Source of the DNA: JAADHX01 sp964569385
GTDB taxonomy: Bacteria; Actinomycetota; Acidimicrobiia; Acidimicrobiales; Poriferisodalaceae
DNA length: 64,000 nt
Reading direction: 5' to 3'
Assembly: GCA_964569385.1 (NCBI GenBank)
Contig: CAZMUM010000012.1
Span: forward strand, 46,232-110,231
A program made the position numbers and the translations under genes. The notes under the pieces are model-generated. The model searched no databases. It had not been told where the DNA came from and was given only the letters and a program-made list of their open reading frames with translations. Positions 33,686-41,762 of the stretch are shown in pieces (within the stretch, counting starts at the first letter, position 1; every line of letters begins with the position of its first letter).

Positions 33686-34621
33686 ATGGGCAGTGCTGGT
33701 GTGTTGAACGATCAGGTTTCGCAAGGGTTCGATCCACACTGGCGGAGGGCCCCATACATCTCGCTCCCAAACCTCGAATACAGCGTGACCAGCGGCGCAA
33801 AGTTGATCTAGACGCTTCTTGTCCGATGCCCGTGCCGACAGTGGGGCGTGGTATGTCTCGCTCTGAACCTCGATGACGACTCCCGACGAATGGAGAAAGT
33901 CGACGCGCCCAATCCAGTTTGCTCCGCTGACATCGACCTGGTTGGTCACGTCACCCAGTCCGTGGTCGGAAAGAACTTGCCTAACTCTCGACTCAAGCCC
34001 CGATGCTGGAGGGCAGTAGTTGAGTCCTCTTTTGTCGAGCATTCTTCGCACCCGTTGGTCTTCGGGCCGACCTCGGATTCCGAGCCGTTCGCACTGTGCA
34101 AGAAGAGTGTGCCCGTTGAGCTGGCGCTTACTCCAGGCCCTGTCGAGCCAAACCTCGACCCGGCCATCGGGGTTCTTCGCAGCCAGATCGATCAGTGTGC
34201 GTTCGGGCCTGGCAATGGGCAACCCATGAAGCTTCACAACATCGACGTCAGGAAGGTTGCGGGTGAGGTGCAGCCTCACCACCGGAGGGACATCTCTACC
34301 GTTGGATCCCCGTTCTCGACGTATATGGAATCGCGCCGGAGGTGAGGGCAGCCAGCCCCAGAGATGGGCAGCTGAGTAGTAGGCGAGATGGGCACCTGGT
34401 CCTGCCGCGAGCAGTGCGCCCGCCACGGCCGTGAACTGGGTAGTTGGGGCGCCCACAAGCTGAAACACCTGCGGAAATACGCGTCGCCACCGGCCCGACC
34501 GTGCCAGCTCGAAGCGGACCGTGGCCGAGGCAACACCCGGCTGTAACTGCCACGCAGCAACGATGCCATGTTGACGAGACGCGAGGTCGAATGCTGTAGC
34601 GGAACTTGAGGTGATCTCCAT
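33638..34621 (-). CDS. AbiEi-antitoxin-like protein with DUF559 (Vsr-like nuclease) domain
   Basis: A 327-residue protein. The N-terminal part (FDLASRQHGIVAAWQLQ, GRWRRVFPQVFQL) resembles the winged-helix domain of AbiEi-type antitoxins. The C-terminal part (WIGRVDFLHSSGVVIEVQSE and the DKKRLDQLCAAGHAVFEVW stretch) matches DUF559, a relative of very-short-patch-repair nucleases, although the usual ExK after the core Asp reads EVQ. Such fusions are common and multicopy in actinobacteria; their function is unclear. The last dozen codons lie in hairpin repeat copy 2, so the original end may have been replaced. No AbiEii partner is adjacent. Confidence 0.72.
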   Translation of the reverse strand: MEITSSSATAFDLASRQHGIVAAWQLQPGVASATVRFELARSGRWRRVFPQVFQLVGAPTTQFTAVAGALLAAGPGAHLAYYSAAHLWGWLPSPPARFHIRRERGSNGRDVPPVVRLHLTRNLPDVDVVKLHGLPIARPERTLIDLAAKNPDGRVEVWLDRAWSKRQLNGHTLLAQCERLGIRGRPEDQRVRRMLDKRGLNYCPPASGLESRVRQVLSDHGLGDVTNQVDVSGANWIGRVDFLHSSGVVIEVQSETYHAPLSARASDKKRLDQLCAAGHAVFEVWERDVWGPPPVWIEPLRNLIVQHTSTAHTTTVTGKRTSAAVSR

Positions 34622-34681
34622 GCCCCCATTCGAGTCAGGGGGTGTGACAGTTATCGAACCCCAGGCTAGTAAGACCTTCGC

Positions 34682-34795
34682 GTCACCGGGAAACGTACGC
34701 CCGCAGCCGTTTCCCGGTGACAGGAGTGGTATTTGGGGTTTTGCTCGAATGTAGTGAGAGTGAAACCCCGGTTAGCGACCGTAGGCCGCGGCGCG
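34682..34795. repeat. Hairpin repeat copy 3 with associated downstream segment
   Basis: Arms GTCACCGGGAAACG (34682-34695) and CGTTTCCCGGTGAC (34708-34721) enclose a 12-nt loop. The next 70 bp (34722-34795), with the landmarks CTCGAA, AGTGAGAG, CCGGTTAGCG and GGCCGCGGCG, resemble the reverse complement of the 77-bp tandem unit at 51485-51638. The two thus belong to one composite element. Confidence 0.65.
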
Positions 34796-34804
34796 GAGGT
34801 GGGG

Positions 34805-35032
34805 CTATTCGACATCTTTGGCGGGCTTGTCGCCTTTGTCGATCCACTCGTCGACGAGGGTCTTCCATGTCACCTTGAGGTGGCGTGGTGGCCTGTTGAT
34901 GGCTTCGATGCCGCCCGGGGGCACGCCGTTTCGCACCGCGATGATGGCTGCGACCATCATTACAGCCAATGGAACAGCAAGCATCAGGACGAGAAGCACA
35001 ATAGCTGCGAAGATACTCCGATGGACCCCCAT
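34805..35032 (-). CDS. Small single-span membrane protein
   Basis: A 75-residue open frame with an N-terminal membrane span (IFAAIVLLVLMLAVPLAVMM) and a soluble tail rich in Lys, Asp and Pro (VDEWIDKGDKPAKDVE). It is divergent from the M81 peptidase gene and overlaps its listed start by 12 bp; if the peptidase starts at GTG 35036 there is no overlap. No family is recognised. Coding status is supported mainly by the well-formed transmembrane segment and the basic residues at its cytoplasmic edge. Confidence 0.5.
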   Translation of the reverse strand: MGVHRSIFAAIVLLVLMLAVPLAVMMVAAIIAVRNGVPPGGIEAINRPPRHLKVTWKTLVDEWIDKGDKPAKDVE

Positions 35033-36556
35033 GTGAAACCCCGTCTACGAATTGCTGTTGGCGGTATCGAACACGAAACCAACACCTTCGCGGTTGAGAT
35101 GTCTGGCCTAACCGGTCTGGCGGATTTCAGCCACTTCGTGGGCGACGAGGTTTTGAGGTTCACCGGAACGCGCACACCGCTCGGCGGAATGCTCGATGAG
35201 GCCGTTTCCCTTGGTATCGACGTCGTGCCCACCTATTTTGCCAGCGCAACGCCTTCAGGCACCATCGAACGAGATGCCTACCTCACCATGAAAATGAGGC
35301 TTCTCGACGCGATCAACGCTGCAGGCAGACTCGACGCCGTTGCTCTTGAGCTTCACGGCGCGGGTGTCGTGGAAGGAATTGAAGATCTCGAGGGCGATCT
35401 GGTGGCCAGCATTCGAGCCGCCGTAGGTCCAGATGTCGTGATTGGTGCTGTTTTCGATTTGCATGGCAACCTAACCCAGTTCATGGCTGATCAGCTCGAC
35501 CTCTCCTTCGGTTGTCACCTGTACCCCCATACCGATTTCTACGATCGTGGCCGCGAGCTCGTAGCGGCCATACCGCAAGTGGTCTCTCGGTTGATTACGC
35601 CGGTAACGTTTGTTCAGCAGCTGCCTCTGTTGCTTCCCGCCAGTTCCACGGATCTAGAACCCGCGGCGCTAACCAACGAGCGCTGTGCAGCCGCTGAAAC
35701 CACTGACGGCGTCATTGACGCAACGTTCTTCCACGGCTTCGCCTTCACAGATATTGGCCCGACAGGTGCCTCGATTTCGGTCACCACCGACAACGATCTA
35801 GACCTAGCGCGATCGGTGGCCCGTTCGATCGGCAACGACATTTGGGAGCGGCGCGATTCGTTCTTCCCAGAAAGCATCGGCGAGCACGCAGCCATCGCCA
35901 TAGCCCAAAAGCGAATGGACGAACTCGGCCGACCGGTCATAATCAGCGACACCGCCGACAACCCTGGCGGTGGCGCGCCTGGTGACGCGACGCATCTATT
36001 GCGAGCCATGATCGAAGCCGACCTTGAGCGGGCATGTTTCGGTTTCGTCTTCGACCCTGCCGCTGTTGAGCAGGCGATTGCGGCCGGGGTGGGCAACCGC
36101 GCCCAACTGGCGATCGGAGGGCACCACGACGAACTCCATGGCGCCCCGATCGACGTTGAAGCCTATGTTGTTGGCATTACCGACGGAAGGTTCGTGTACA
36201 CGAACGCGATGTTGGCAGGTGTAGACGCCAACCTCGGCCCATGCGTCAGAGTACGAATCGAAGGTTCGCACGGGCCAGGGACAGGCATCGACGTGATTCT
36301 GTCTTCAGTTCGGCAACAGACCTTAGATGAAGAGATCTTTCTGCTTCATGGGATCGATGTACGCACGTACGATCTTGTGGCGTTGAAAGGCAGCTCGCAC
36401 TTCAGAGCCGGTTTCACTCACCTGGCTACCGCCATTGTTGCAGCCGACACACCTGGGCTCACAACGCAACAAATCACGAACTTCGAGTACACCAACCTCG
36501 ACACCGACAAGTATCCGGTCACGAACAATCTGACGCTTCCGTGGCAGAACTGCTAG
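35021..36556 (+). CDS. M81-family metallopeptidase (MlrC/microcystinase C-like)
   Basis: A 511-residue member of the M81 family, founded on MlrC, which cleaves linearised microcystin products. Conserved parts are the N-terminal IAVGGIEHETNTFAVEMSGL, ALELHGAGVVEGIEDLEGD, VFDLHGNLTQFMAD, YPHTDFYDRGRELV and DTADNPGGGAPGDATHLLRA; the His/Asp/Glu residues fit the zinc site. Many actinobacterial members act on unknown small amides. ATG 35021 or GTG 35036 are both possible. It overlaps the following DUF3445 gene by 16 bp, so they are cotranscribed. Confidence 0.88.
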   Translation: MDPHVKPRLRIAVGGIEHETNTFAVEMSGLTGLADFSHFVGDEVLRFTGTRTPLGGMLDEAVSLGIDVVPTYFASATPSGTIERDAYLTMKMRLLDAINAAGRLDAVALELHGAGVVEGIEDLEGDLVASIRAAVGPDVVIGAVFDLHGNLTQFMADQLDLSFGCHLYPHTDFYDRGRELVAAIPQVVSRLITPVTFVQQLPLLLPASSTDLEPAALTNERCAAAETTDGVIDATFFHGFAFTDIGPTGASISVTTDNDLDLARSVARSIGNDIWERRDSFFPESIGEHAAIAIAQKRMDELGRPVIISDTADNPGGGAPGDATHLLRAMIEADLERACFGFVFDPAAVEQAIAAGVGNRAQLAIGGHHDELHGAPIDVEAYVVGITDGRFVYTNAMLAGVDANLGPCVRVRIEGSHGPGTGIDVILSSVRQQTLDEEIFLLHGIDVRTYDLVALKGSSHFRAGFTHLATAIVAADTPGLTTQQITNFEYTNLDTDKYPVTNNLTLPWQNC

Positions 36557-37389
36557 TCGAGCAGCATTGGTCGGCGCCGTTCGACTGGATTGATGACCTC
36601 GACCTCGACCCCGAATCGTCATCGCTGCGGTTGGGTACTAGGCATCTTGGCGATCGGCCGTGGCTCATCGCCGACACGGCAGCCGAGTACGAACTGCGGT
36701 CGAAACTCAAACTCACCGAGGAGTTTCCCGCAGCCGTCTTCGCTGCCCTTGACCACACATGGCGGGTCGGGCAAGACGTTCTTAGTGTTGTCGAGCGTGC
36801 CGAAGGCCCAGCGATGGGGCCTGGGCTAGGAGGCCTCCCCGGCCCAGATACACACCCGTTGCTGCGAGCCGGTCTTTCGGTGCAGGAGGATCTGTGCATC
36901 ATGCACAGGCGCGCCGAAGGATGGCATCTTGTTGCCGCTTCGGTACATAACCCCAGCCGGTGGCTCCTCGCCGACAAGATCGGACGTCATATCGCCGCGG
37001 TGCATGCGCCCGTAGCCGGTTACGCCAACTCGATGGCCAGCCGCGTCGATGCCCTCCTCGATGGCCTCGGAACCCACCCAGTTCTGCGGCGAAACTGGTT
37101 CATCCACGAAGATGACGTCCTCTTCCAACCTTTGGCGCCGCCCATCAGAATCGTTGACGCCGTAAACTGCGCCGAGCAGCTGACCGTGCGGTCCGAACGC
37201 CAAACGCTACGACGAGTTGGCGACCACATCGTGTTCACGATCCGGGTGCAGCGATGTCCTCTGGCGGTTCTACTGGAGCGTCGAGGCCGTGAGCTCAGGT
37301 CCTATTTAATCAGTGCGCCCGAGTCGGAACAGCGTCGTCGAGGCCTTCAACCCGAACAGATCAAGGCCCTGCGACAGCTACTCGCCTAA
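36541..37389 (+). CDS. Heme-dependent oxidative N-demethylase-like protein (DUF3445)
   Basis: A 282-residue protein of the DUF3445/HODM alpha-subunit-like family, members of which use heme to remove methyl groups from dimethylamine-type substrates. Family marks are LSVQEDLCIMHRRAEGWHLV, NPSRWLLADKIGRHIAAVHA, PVAGYANSMASRV and VLRRNWFIHEDDVLFQP. GTG 36541 overlaps the end of the M81 gene by 16 bp. No DmmBC-like partner subunits are adjacent. A role in N-demethylation of amines would match the carnitine and dimethylglycine genes elsewhere in the window (inference). Confidence 0.8.
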   Translation: MAELLVEQHWSAPFDWIDDLDLDPESSSLRLGTRHLGDRPWLIADTAAEYELRSKLKLTEEFPAAVFAALDHTWRVGQDVLSVVERAEGPAMGPGLGGLPGPDTHPLLRAGLSVQEDLCIMHRRAEGWHLVAASVHNPSRWLLADKIGRHIAAVHAPVAGYANSMASRVDALLDGLGTHPVLRRNWFIHEDDVLFQPLAPPIRIVDAVNCAEQLTVRSERQTLRRVGDHIVFTIRVQRCPLAVLLERRGRELRSYLISAPESEQRRRGLQPEQIKALRQLLA

Positions 37390-37446
37390 GTTGGGACCGG
37401 CCGCCGTCGACGGACGAAAGACGTCGAATCTTGCCGGGAGGCAACC

Positions 37447-37866
37447 ATGAAACGAATGATTGCTGTACTAATCGGGACGGCCGTCCTAACCGCAGCGTGT
37501 AGCGCCGGCAACGTGTTTGAACTCGAAGTTGGTCAGTGTTTCAACGATCCCGACGACTTCGAGGTGGTGTCCAATGTCGAGATGCTCGATTGCTCTGAGC
37601 CTCACGACAACGAGGTCTATTACCTGTACGACATGACTCAGGACGACTTCCCTGGCGCGGCCGCAGTTCAGGATCTTGTCCAGATCGAGTGCATCGCCAA
37701 GTTCGATTCCTACGTCGGCAGCGAATATCTCACGTCATCGCTCGATATCGGGGCATTCTTTCCCACAAACGAGACATGGGATCAGGACGACCGCGAGGTC
37801 ATCTGCTTTCTGTACGACCGCGAGTTCAATCAACTAACCGGTCCGGCGCAAGGCACCGCGTTGTAG
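37447..37866 (+). CDS. Small lipoprotein with septum-formation-like domain
   Basis: A 139-residue exported lipoprotein (lipobox VLTAAC, Cys18). The mature part, with ELEVGQCFNDPDDFEVVSN, DCSEPHDNEVYYLYDM and QIECIAKFDSYVG, follows the pattern of the septum-formation domain found in many actinobacterial secreted proteins: a GxCF start, a CxxPHxxE motif and paired Cys residues that likely form disulfides. Its function is unknown. It has its own short upstream gap of 57 bp and is convergent with the GGDEF gene. Confidence 0.75.
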   Translation: MKRMIAVLIGTAVLTAACSAGNVFELEVGQCFNDPDDFEVVSNVEMLDCSEPHDNEVYYLYDMTQDDFPGAAAVQDLVQIECIAKFDSYVGSEYLTSSLDIGAFFPTNETWDQDDREVICFLYDREFNQLTGPAQGTAL

Positions 37867-37884
37867 CCATCGAGACGCGCCAGA

Positions 37885-39213
37885 CTACTGTGAGGACGCT
37901 CGTCGCCGGTTGCGCTTGTCCTCATAGAGAGCGTCGTCGGCGGACTCAACCAGTGTGCCAAGATCCCCGAGGTTGTTCGCAACCGAATATCCGATGCTGA
38001 TGTATGGCGTGATTCCCGTCTCATTGATCCCGGACGACTGTTCGACGCGGTTGCGGACACGCTCGGTGATTGCTGCCGCCGTGTCGACATCGCTGACGCG
38101 AGGGCAGACAACAACGAATTCGTCGCCACCCATGCGGACGGCCACATCGTCGGCGCGGATGGCTACGCCGATTCGCCTGGCAACTTGTCGTAGCACGACG
38201 TCGCCGACGGTGTGGCCGAACGTGTCGTTGATGCGTTTGAACTCGTCGAGGTCGCAGTAGAGCAGCCCAAGGGGTAGATCTTGGGCCGTGATGTTGTCGA
38301 GGACGCGGTCGAGTCCGGTTCGGTTGGCCAGACCTGTAAGTGGGTCGTGACGGGTTTGGTGCAGCAACGAGCGCCTAGCCCGCTCTTGCAGGATGGCTAG
38401 GCGAACAATGCGGCTAACGAATCGCCCGGCACCGCTGGGTGGGTCGGCGAAAAGCGCCGTGTAGGGGGTCCACCACACAATTGCGCCGGCCACATGATCG
38501 TTGTTGTCGCGAATGGGAAGCGACACAACATGGCTGACTCCGGCGGCTTTGGCTAGAGCAGACTCAACTGGGCCGAGTTCATCCACGTCGTGGATCACCG
38601 GCTCCCGCAGCTTTTCAACTCCGAGTGGCCCCCAACCATCGTAGAGCTCGGCGAGCTTGCCGTGTCCCGTTGTTGGCTCGCGGATCAAGATTAGGTCGCC
38701 GCCGATGCGCGTCGTGATGCTCGCAGCAACCGAGCCGATCTCTTCGGAAAAGTAGCTGAGTGCGGCGTGAAGGGTCGTGTCGAGGTCGGCGTCGTCGGCC
38801 AGAAGTTCGATCGTGCGATCGAGATGCTGGCGGTTCGAGATCTTCCTGAAGCTGATCATGATGCCGGCTATTGCTGGGTCGGCGAGGTGCAGTTCGACAG
38901 AGACTTCGACGGTTACGGTCCGGTGATTTCCATCGATGGCCCGGAGGAACATGCTGATGGGTTGTGTACCCATGGCGAGGGTGTCTTGGGCTTGGCTAAG
39001 GGCCGCCGACAATGCAGTTACGCAATCCTCTAGGTCTTCAGGGTGGACGCAGTCGAGCACAGGTTTGCCGTTGTACAAGGTGTCACCAAAGAAGGCGGTC
39101 GCAGCATTGTTCATCCAGATGACCGCTAGTGAATCGTCTACGAGTACGGCAATAGTGAACTTGGCGCGCTGCACCGCTGCGGCTACGCGCTCGTCGATCG
39201 AACCAAGACTCAT
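37885..39213 (-). CDS. GGDEF-domain diguanylate cyclase with PAS and GAF-like sensor domains
   Basis: A 442-residue signalling protein. The N-terminal part resembles a PAS domain (VDDSLAVIWMNNAATAFFGD), the middle a GAF-like domain (VSHVVSLPIRDNNDHVAGAI) and the C-terminus a GGDEF domain (HDPLTGLANRTGLDRVLDNI, DEFKRINDTFGHTVGD, VRMGGDEFVVV). An RxxD inhibitory site (RADD) lies five residues before GGDEF, so product inhibition by cyclic di-GMP is likely. No EAL domain is present. ATG 39213 has GAGG five bases upstream and is preferred over an upstream TTG. No membrane span is seen. Confidence 0.9.
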   Translation of the reverse strand: MSLGSIDERVAAAVQRAKFTIAVLVDDSLAVIWMNNAATAFFGDTLYNGKPVLDCVHPEDLEDCVTALSAALSQAQDTLAMGTQPISMFLRAIDGNHRTVTVEVSVELHLADPAIAGIMISFRKISNRQHLDRTIELLADDADLDTTLHAALSYFSEEIGSVAASITTRIGGDLILIREPTTGHGKLAELYDGWGPLGVEKLREPVIHDVDELGPVESALAKAAGVSHVVSLPIRDNNDHVAGAIVWWTPYTALFADPPSGAGRFVSRIVRLAILQERARRSLLHQTRHDPLTGLANRTGLDRVLDNITAQDLPLGLLYCDLDEFKRINDTFGHTVGDVVLRQVARRIGVAIRADDVAVRMGGDEFVVVCPRVSDVDTAAAITERVRNRVEQSSGINETGITPYISIGYSVANNLGDLGTLVESADDALYEDKRNRRRASSQ

Positions 39214-39321
39214 AAACCTCTGATCGGAAATTGTGGGTGCCAACTGAGAACATCTGGATGGCTTTCCGATTTCTATTGCATCACGTTCGGTACGCTGCTT
39301 GGGCCGACACAGGAGGCATCG

Positions 39322-40200
39322 ATGCCAGCAGTTACGAGTAACGGGATCACCATCGAGTACCAGGAGCAGGGTTCAGGCGAGCCAATGCTGCTAGTTATGG
39401 GTCTCAGTGGACAGTTGACCGATTGGCCTGATGGGCTGGTCGACCTCCTGGCCGAGCGGTATCGTGTAATCACCTTCGACAACCGCGATGTAGGCCTGAG
39501 TACCGAGTTCGACTGGACGCCACCATCGAAACTGCGGCTGTTGCTGTCGTTCATTACCCGTCGAAAGCCCAAGGCTGGATACACCGTCGACGATATGGCC
39601 AAAGACGCCGCTGGCTTACTCGCTGCCCTCGACATCGATGCCGCCCACGTAGTTGGCATGTCTATGGGTGGCATGATCGCCCAGTCTCTGGCGATCAACC
39701 ACCCCAAGCTCGTGCTCTCGCTTACGTCGATCATGTCACATACCGGCGACCAGAGGAACGGCCTTCCCACCCGCAAGGTTGTGGCGGCGTTTGCTCGCAT
39801 GAAAGCTCCCAGTCGCGACGACGCGGCCGAGGCCGGAACCGAGCTCTACTCGATGTTCGCCGGTTCGCTCTGGGATCGCGATGAGCACCTAGTCGGTGCC
39901 CGTTTGTCCATTGCACGGTCATGGCGCCCTGGAGGCACTGAACGTCAGGCCGTAGCCATTGCTGCGAGCCGAGATCGAACGGCGGGCCTCGCAGAGCTAA
40001 GCGTGCCCGCCCTCGTGATCCATGGGCTCCAAGACACCCTGGTCCGGCCTTCGGGCGGGCAGGCCACATGTAGGGCAATCCCAGGGTCTCGACTGCTGAT
40101 GTTCAACGACATGGGCCACGATCTTCCCCGGCCGAGATGGCCAGAAATCGTGGCTTCGATCTCATCCAATGCGTCCAGGGCCTCGGTTCGCGTCAGTTAG
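39322..40200 (+). CDS. Alpha/beta hydrolase
   Basis: A 292-residue alpha/beta-hydrolase-fold protein. The oxyanion region is LLVMGLSGQLTDWP, the nucleophile elbow is VVGMSMGGMIAQSLA with the catalytic Ser, the acid is likely in VIHGLQDTLVRPSG and the His in MGHDLPRPRWPEI. It is similar to actinobacterial carboxylesterases and lactonase-like hydrolases, but the substrate is not evident. ATG 39322 has AGGAGG nearby. The last 4 bp overlap the convergent MOSC gene. Confidence 0.87.
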   Translation: MPAVTSNGITIEYQEQGSGEPMLLVMGLSGQLTDWPDGLVDLLAERYRVITFDNRDVGLSTEFDWTPPSKLRLLLSFITRRKPKAGYTVDDMAKDAAGLLAALDIDAAHVVGMSMGGMIAQSLAINHPKLVLSLTSIMSHTGDQRNGLPTRKVVAAFARMKAPSRDDAAEAGTELYSMFAGSLWDRDEHLVGARLSIARSWRPGGTERQAVAIAASRDRTAGLAELSVPALVIHGLQDTLVRPSGGQATCRAIPGSRLLMFNDMGHDLPRPRWPEIVASISSNASRASVRVS

Positions 40201-40973
40201 GAAACGAAGTCGCCGACGCTAACTGGGCCCGAGCCGGTGACCGCACATCCCGTGCCGAGAATCGTGTTTCGGTGGCGGTTAATCTCGCGCAAGATGTCGA
40301 GGTCTCGTTCGGCGGGTTGGCCGTCTCGTTCGGCAGGTAGCGGGCGGGTGACCATCACGCACCGGTCAATACCCTTTAGTGCTTCGAGCTTGGCCCCTCC
40401 AGCGCTAAGTTCGCGGCCAACGAGGTCGATTTCGGTAGGGCGGTCGATGATGATGTTGCCCCTAAATCGGCGATAGTCCCAGATGCCCATCGAACCCGTC
40501 GCAAGCACTGAGACCGCAGCTTTGGCCGAGTCATGAAACGACCAACTCTGGCCCTTCCAATTGACCCACTGGCTACCTTGTTCGTCCTCGAAGTTCTCAG
40601 CAATCTCATACGTCTGCGGTTCGGCGGTGTCGGCTCGACTCACGAGCGACACAGCATGGCCGAGCCAGCTACTCAACTGTTCGTCGTTGTCGGCAACGGT
40701 GCCATCTGGGAGCAGGATCTCCACCGCATCACCGACAAGCTTGGCCGAAGCAAAGAGTAGCTCAGGTTGACGGCGGGCCGTAAGCATGTGGCCCGTTTGG
40801 GTGTCGACGATGCCCCACTGGCGATCTCCGGTGATTCCGGCCGGTCCGAGATCGGCCGACTCTAGGCGCTCGCCACCGACGGACTTGACCGCATATCGCC
40901 AGATGTCGACGATCTTGGACGGGACCGACAGGCCTGGGTTCGACTGGCCTGGGACCGACTGGGAAGTGGTCAT
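40197..40973 (-). CDS. MOSC-domain protein with N-terminal beta-barrel
   Basis: A 258-residue protein of the MOSC family (molybdenum cofactor sulfurase C-terminal-like). The N-terminal barrel reads VDIWRYAVKSVGGERLESAD and the following GDRQWGIVDTQTGHMLTARR; the MOSC domain includes FRGNIIIDRPTEIDLVG and KGIDRCVMVTRPLPAERDG, with the Cys that in related proteins carries sulfur. Such proteins bind the molybdenum cofactor or process reactive N-hydroxylated compounds. ATG 40973 overlaps the upstream FMN-binding protein gene by 4 bp, and the upstream open frame overlaps it further. Confidence 0.85.
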   Translation of the reverse strand: MTTSQSVPGQSNPGLSVPSKIVDIWRYAVKSVGGERLESADLGPAGITGDRQWGIVDTQTGHMLTARRQPELLFASAKLVGDAVEILLPDGTVADNDEQLSSWLGHAVSLVSRADTAEPQTYEIAENFEDEQGSQWVNWKGQSWSFHDSAKAAVSVLATGSMGIWDYRRFRGNIIIDRPTEIDLVGRELSAGGAKLEALKGIDRCVMVTRPLPAERDGQPAERDLDILREINRHRNTILGTGCAVTGSGPVSVGDFVS

Positions 40974-41647
40974 GAGGCTGGCGTGTCGAGCGCAAGATCT
41001 CGGACATATCCGGCCTCGAGCCCAGCATCGGCCTCGGCGGCAGAGAAGTTGGCTTCGTCGCCTAACGCCGCGACCAGAATTTCGCCTGGCGAGATTGTTG
41101 TCTGGTTCCAAGTGTCGGGCTGCCACAACCCGCCCCGGCGAATCGACTTCGCGCAATGAAGGAATACTTCGTCGATCTCGATGCCAATCGCTGTTTTGGG
41201 GCGACGAAACTCGCCATCGAAGAGGTCGAGCACGTCTTGGGCGGTGGTGACGACGGCACGCCCATTGATTCGCAAGGTTTCGCCGTTGCCTGGTACGAGC
41301 AGAAGCAGCCCGACCTGGGGCGAGTCGATGATGTTGGCCAGAGTGTCGATGCGGTTGTTGCCGTTAAGGTCGGGGATGACAATCCGCCGATCGTCGACGA
41401 CCTTGATGAAGCCGGGCGGCCCACCTCTTGGCGACACGTCGGCTGTACCGCGGTGGCAGTCGGTGGTGCCGACCAAAACGAACGTAGTCAGCGCGACGAA
41501 GCCACGTGAAGGCCCATCGAGTTGTGGCGTCGATTTGGCTTGAACCACCGCTGATGGCTCGCGGTACAGAGCCCGCAGGTCGGCTACGGAGCCAACCACT
41601 TCGTTGAACGGCGCAGCTGCCGCCGTCACTTGATCGTCGATCGACAT
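40970..41647 (-). CDS. Pyridoxamine 5'-phosphate oxidase-family FMN-binding protein (MSMEG_1061 type)
   Basis: A 225-residue split-barrel flavoprotein. Typical parts are FVLVGTTDCHRGTADVSPRG, GFIKVVDDRRIVIPDLNGNN, IIDSPQVGLLLLVPGNGETL and IGIEIDEVFLHCAKSIRR. Members of this group bind FMN or F420 and reduce or detoxify small molecules; true pyridoxamine phosphate oxidase activity is unlikely. ATG 41647 is preferred over an upstream ATG at 41692, which would overlap the glnS promoter. The stop overlaps the MOSC gene start by 4 bp. Confidence 0.85.
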   Translation of the reverse strand: MSIDDQVTAAAAPFNEVVGSVADLRALYREPSAVVQAKSTPQLDGPSRGFVALTTFVLVGTTDCHRGTADVSPRGGPPGFIKVVDDRRIVIPDLNGNNRIDTLANIIDSPQVGLLLLVPGNGETLRINGRAVVTTAQDVLDLFDGEFRRPKTAIGIEIDEVFLHCAKSIRRGGLWQPDTWNQTTISPGEILVAALGDEANFSAAEADAGLEAGYVRDLALDTPAS

Positions 41648-41661
41648 AGTGCCTCTCAAAG

Positions 41662-41690
41662 TTGACAAAACGGAAGGGGTTGAACAATAC
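41662..41690 (+). promoter_or_regulatory. Possible housekeeping promoter of glnS
   Basis: TTGACA (41662-41667) is a perfect -35 element. A weaker -10 (CAATAC, 41685-41690) follows after 17 bp. Transcription from here would give a leader of about 65 nt before the glnS ATG. Confidence 0.4.
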
Positions 41691-41762
41691 AAGGCAGTAC
41701 CGTTCGTGAGGCCCCAGTGCGTTTTTCAGCCAGGTGCGCCGCCAGACCGGAGTAAAACAGTC

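Noticed and set aside
33638..34621. Complete AbiE toxin-antitoxin system
   Set aside because: Only the AbiEi-like N-terminal domain with a DUF559 tail is present; no nucleotidyltransferase (AbiEii) gene is adjacent.
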